A model generated the notes under the pieces. That model was not told where the DNA came from. It saw only the letters and a list, made by a program, of their open reading frames with translations, and did not search any database. This document shows, in pieces, positions 9,193 through 11,886 of a DNA stretch of 11,886 bases. The position numbers were made by a program, and so were the translations under genes. Location of the stretch: NCBI GenBank assembly GCA_028565635.1, contig JAOXYB010049469.1, positions 1-11,886 on the forward strand. Direction: 5' to 3'. The first letter of the stretch is position 1. Every line of letters begins with the position of its first letter. The stretch comes from Phoronis ovalis (taxonomy: Eukaryota > Phoronida > Phoronidae).

Positions 9193-9256
9193 GCCCACGA
9201 GAAGTTTTGGCAGGAATTTTTTTAAATTTTGCATTTTTAGGCAAGCTATCAACAAG
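9185..9256 (+). CDS. Candidate first exon of a divergent gene with a mitochondrial-type leader
   Basis: The ATG at 9185 lies in TAATATGGCGGC, 10 of 12 matches to the TISU start element (SAASATGGCGGC) used by short-leader, often mitochondrial, genes. The 24 codons to a possible donor (AAG|GTATTT, 9257) start MAAPTRSFGRNFFKF. They hold five basic and no acidic residues, as expected of a mitochondrial targeting peptide. Unspliced, the frame stops after 32 codons (9281-9283). No second exon was recognised in 9257-11886, where MITEs intervene, so it may lie beyond the window. The alternative is that the ATG is only a YY1 site of the DNAL1 promoter. I do not know the gene. Confidence 0.35.
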
Positions 9257-9412
9257 GTATTTGCACAACCTTTATCTCACTAGTTACTAACACAAACTAC
9301 AGCATGATTAACACGTTGTATATCTCAAATCTGCTTATAAAAGCATGATTTAATGCAATTATATTTTTAATTCACTAGCTGATGTGAGTTATGTTTCGTT
9401 ATATTTTAAAAT

Positions 9413-9520
9413 AAATAAATGTTATATTATCCATACGGTCTCCTGTGCAATCTAGTGTAGTTATATCTTTAATTAAATAAATTTATGATATGCTATCCAT
9501 ACGGACTCCTGTGTAATCTT
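9413..9520. repeat. Imperfect tandem duplication, period 62 bp
   Basis: AAATAAAT...TATCCATACGG.CTCCTGTG.AATCT occurs at 9413-9455 and again at 9475-9520, with a few substitutions and small indels. The second copy runs straight into the left end of the MITE cluster. Confidence 0.75.
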
Positions 9521-9525
9521 AGTCC

Positions 9526-9952
9526 TAGTCCTGCAAGCATGACCCTACTATCAATATCATAATGGACAGCCTGCGGCTTGTCCCCCGTCCGTAGGGTCAT
9601 GCCCACCTCATATTTCAAACCAGCCGAAGTTCAACTAGCCTTCACGTGTTCGCAATAACATAATTTTCTGCTGATGTACTGTTGAATCTTTTATTGAAAT
9701 ATCTAGATACGTAGTCCTAGCTGACTTCGCCACAGGCAAGCGATAGTAGGGTCATGAAGCTAGGACTACTAGATACGGTGGTATAAGAAGCGGAATAATT
9801 AAGGAATAGATAGAAGCAAAACTTTCGGTGAAATTCATGTATTTAATTAAGAAAGTAAGTGTTTTCAAATTTCGGCTGGTTTGAGATATGAGGTGGCCAT
9901 GACCCTATGGACAAGCCAGGCTGTCCATAGTAGGGTCATGCTTGCAGGACTA
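9526..9952. mobile_element. MITE copy 1 (427 bp, interrupted)
   Basis: Ends TAGTCCTGCAAGCATGACCC and its inverse lie within inverted repeats of roughly 90 bp. It aligns to copy 2 throughout: shared words include CACCTCATAT, CTCAAACC, GTTCAACTAGCCTTC, TGTTGAATCTTTTATT and GAAATTCAT.TATTTAATTAAG. It is interrupted at 9712 by the 57-bp mini-element plus its duplicated target; without these 66 bp it would be 361 bp. No coding potential. Confidence 0.85.
9712..9768. mobile_element. 57-bp mini-element nested in MITE copy 1
   Basis: It has perfect 11-bp terminal inverted repeats, TAGTCCTAGCT (9712-9722) and AGCTAGGACTA (9758-9768), flanked by the direct repeat CTAGATACG (9703-9711 and 9769-9777). 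Copy 2 has the unoccupied site CTAGATATG (10248-10256), so the repeat is a true 9-bp target duplication. It shares the TAGTCCT tip and the GTAGGGTCATG word (9746-9756) with the large MITE. It is a minimal member of the same family. Confidence 0.85.
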
Positions 9953-10087
9953 CACACTGAGCTGCAATCGGGGACACAATATCTTCGACTTCAGATTTAC
10001 AGATTCAAGATAGACATAAACATTAACCGTGAACTAATCCAGTCATAGCTAGTTTTTCATCAAGCTGGATTTATTCAGACTCTATGC
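9953..10087. other. 135-bp spacer between the two MITEs
   Basis: Unique-looking, non-coding sequence. No open frame and no similarity to either MITE was noticed. Confidence 0.6.
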
Positions 10088-10435
10088 TAGTCCTGCAAGC
10101 ATGACCCTACTATGGACAGCCTACGGCTTGTCTGTAAGGTCCTGCATGGCCACCTCATATCTCAAACCGGCCGAAGTTCAACTAGCCTTCATGTATATGC
10201 AATAGCATAATTCTATGCTGATGTGATGTTGAATCTTTTATTAAGTTATCTAGATATGGTGGTATATGAAGCGGAATAGTCACGGAATAGACAGAAGCAA
10301 AAATTTGGGTGAAATTCATTTATTTAATTAAGAAAGGAAGTGTTTTCGAACTTAGGCTGGTTTGATATATGAGATGGCCATGACCCTACGAACAAGCCGT
10401 AGGCTGTCCATAGTAGGGTCATGCTTGCAGGACTA
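10088..10435. mobile_element. MITE copy 2 (348 bp, uninterrupted)
   Basis: The terminal inverted repeats are about 87-90 bp, with the outer 43 bases identical (TAGTCCTGCAAGCATGACCC onward to GGCTTGT). Each repeat contains a smaller fold-back, GACAGCC-TAC-GGCTTGTC, bracketed by CATGACCCTAC and GTAGGGTCATG-type words. Inside there is only A+T-rich, non-coding sequence. It serves as the empty-site reference for the insertion in copy 1. Confidence 0.85.
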
Positions 10436-10437
10436 TC

Positions 10438-10456
10438 TTAGTCCTGGTTCATGACG
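10438..10456. repeat. Possible third, degraded MITE tip
   Basis: TTAGTCCTGGTTCATGACG resembles the family tip (TAGTCCTGCAAGCATGACC and, more closely, the mini-element's TAGTCCTAGCTTCATGACC). No matching right end was found nearby. Confidence 0.35.
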
Positions 10457-10790
10457 TTCTGCACTAGCTCTTGATAATCTGACTTGTGAGCTGTGTGAAC
10501 AGTCATGGAAACTTACATAGCCAATTACAGTGAAAGTGCCCAAACTTCGAAATCTATGTAATTCCTTCCGAATTAGTTCATATATCACTGTCCAGATACT
10601 CTCTGATTATTCAACTTCAACTACTCCCTTCACTATTTCAAACTCTTGAATTCAGTTTTTACCATGCAGTAAGCTTGTTTTACCCTGGGCCTAACACACC
10701 AACCCAGTTTTTTGACAAGTACCCCATCCCTCTGGGTGCCATCGCAGGAGTTGCAAATAGCCATAGTAGTAGTAGAAGATAATTAACATA
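10457..10790. other. Non-coding stretch, nothing recognised
   Basis: I see no open frame, RNA gene or clear repeat. A short AGTAGTAGTAG run lies near 10766-10776. Part of the stretch may belong to the retrotransposon relic that follows. Confidence 0.5.
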
Positions 10791-10898
10791 TAGTAGAAAT
10801 AACAATGGTCCTTGTGGAACCCCACTATTTACAACAACTTGTTGTCTTCGACTGATTAAAAACTAAGATATCCACATTAATACTTTTCCACATATTGT
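10791..10898 (-). pseudogene. Reverse transcriptase relic of a non-LTR retrotransposon
   Basis: The - strand reads, in one frame, TICGKVLMWIS, stop, FLISRRQQVVVNSGVPQG, then PLLFLLY. This matches the W..FL..R.Q.V...SGVPQG...GPLLFLLY region of CR1/Jockey-like reverse transcriptases (the block before the catalytic Asp pair). One stop codon and two small deletions are evident: residues between VVVN and SGVPQG, and about four after QG. The catalytic block is not recognisable further on. It is a short, dead fragment. Confidence 0.6.
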
Positions 10899-11886
10899 TT
10901 CTATATTTATTTGCATCGGTTGTTCTCTAAACAAGGGGGTTGAAACGGTACCAAAAAGTGGTTACTCATCACTGAGAATGAACTACTCCTGCAGCAAATG
11001 ACCAGATGACAGGATACGGTTAATTTTTAAACCAGTTTAAACTTAGTCCTTGCTGCATTACCCTGCTAGTTTAACTATGTTACTTTACAAACTAACAATT
11101 GTACATACGTGCGCTTTATTATTGCAAACCATGCAATTTGATTGCATATTCTATAATCACCGAAAGGACGAGGAAGGATGTACTCGTAGATAGATAGATA
11201 CTATATTTACTTTGTTCTAGTCTGTGAAGTGAGTCATAAAAAAAACTTTTTAGTTGACCAGCATCAACAGCTTTTAACACAAAGAGAATCATGACCTTAC
11301 GGCTTCACTGCACGCAAGTCATAGTTGTGAAAGGTAGTTGACACAAGGAGTACTACATGAATATACACAGGGAACAGACATGTACCTCTTATTTAATTTC
11401 CCATAACTGTACCTGGCTTCTTGCTGTATGTACTCGGGGGGGGGGGGGGGTATTCATACATCAGCATCGTTTTCACCAACCTTTGTCACTGATTGCATCA
11501 CATGTATAAAACATAGAGCTGATTGGTAAATAACTTCCTATCAAACAGTTTATACATGCATGGTCTGGGAAGCATTTATTTCCTTTAAATAAATACAAAA
11601 ACATACACACTCTACAGTAGGACACACACTACTCTGCTCACTTAAGTGTCACATGACTGATGCCTTTTAAAATTAATATTTGTTTATTTAACCAAAGCTG
11701 CTGTCATTTACAGATAAACTGGGAGATAAACAATAACTTGTATTTATTGCTGTTTATCCTATCTATAGGATATACAGCATTGGTATCGTCTTTCACGTGA
11801 TAATGTTCAATATTAAAGAAATTCCCTTTTTTAGCTAATAATAACTGTTCCAGCATGAAAAAAGTGCGGGCAATAGGAATATGAAG
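10899..11886. other. Non-coding right flank
   Basis: No gene recognised. It contains a short GATA microsatellite (about 11189-11201), a G15 homopolymer (11436-11450) and an imperfect hairpin around 11725-11758 (GATAAACA...TGTTTATC). CATGACCTTACGGCTT at 11290-11305 resembles the MITE words but has no partner. Confidence 0.5.
11436..11450 (+). repeat. G15 homopolymer
   Basis: Fifteen consecutive G in A+T-rich DNA. Its length may be unreliable because of polymerase or sequencing slippage. Confidence 0.9.

Larger units (their letters stand above)
9526..10435. mobile_element. Composite of two MITEs bounded by a 9-bp direct repeat
   Basis: The outer ends TAGTCCTGCAAGC (9526) and GCTTGCAGGACTA (to 10435) are perfect inverted copies. 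TCTTAGTCC stands directly outside both, at 9517-9525 and 10436-10444. The inner ends (9952 and 10088) lack such a repeat, so the 910-bp block of MITE-135 bp spacer-MITE may have inserted as one unit. Nine-bp duplications and long terminal inverted repeats suggest a Mutator-like (MULE) element. Caution: the duplicated word contains TAGTCC, the element's own tip, so insertion into, or recombination between, older ends is possible. Confidence 0.6.

Noticed and set aside
11290-11305. CATGACCTTACGGCTT as another MITE end
   Set aside because: Only one short match, with no TAGTCCT tip and no partner repeat.
11725-11758. Imperfect hairpin that could be a small RNA precursor
   Set aside because: The stem is short and A+T-rich with bulges, too weak for a microRNA precursor without other support.
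1-11886. CRISPR array, bacterial operon, phage or antiviral island
   Set aside because: Spliced metazoan genes fill the window; no regularly spaced repeats with unique spacers and no prokaryotic-type genes are present.
1-11886. U12-type introns
   Set aside because: No donor in either gene matches RTATCCTTT; all readable introns are ordinary GT-AG.

Overview
The window is animal nuclear DNA, about two-thirds A+T. It carries two multi-exon genes with GT-AG introns that face each other tail to tail, plus a repeat-rich flank. The organism is a metazoan with motile cilia. Splice structure, moderate intron sizes (about 0.1-1.4 kb) and A+T richness fit a marine invertebrate, but I cannot name the phylum.

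Left part (1-~4670, + strand): the last eight coding exons of an ELM2-SANT-zinc finger corepressor of the MIDEAS/TRERF1/ZNF541 family, the scaffold of the MiDAC histone deacetylase complex. Its 5' part lies outside the window. A long 3' untranslated region follows, with two candidate poly(A) signals and three Pumilio-type motifs.

Centre (~4740-9200, - strand): a complete seven-coding-exon gene for axonemal dynein light chain 1 (DNAL1, 189 codons plus stop). It is a leucine-rich-repeat protein of the outer dynein arm. Its introns hold a decayed Tc1/mariner transposase (5671-6300) and a ~637 bp unit with terminal inverted repeats (7465-8101). The start codon is cut off from the rest of the coding region by an intron. 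The promoter carries CCAAT, ETS and YY1 elements and an RFX X-box-like motif, the latter expected for a ciliary gene.

Right part (9185-11886): a TISU-like ATG 90 bp from the DNAL1 start, on the opposite strand, may begin a divergent gene with a mitochondrial-type leader. Beyond it, a tandem duplication and a cluster of inverted-repeat elements fill 9413-10444: two ~350-bp MITEs, a 57-bp mini-element nested in the first, and a 910-bp composite bounded by a 9-bp direct repeat. The rest holds a small reverse transcriptase relic, a G15 tract and otherwise nothing I recognise.

The strongest points are the convergent DNAL1-MIDEAS arrangement, also found at human 14q24.3, and the nested MITE family with 9-bp target duplications and a matching empty site.
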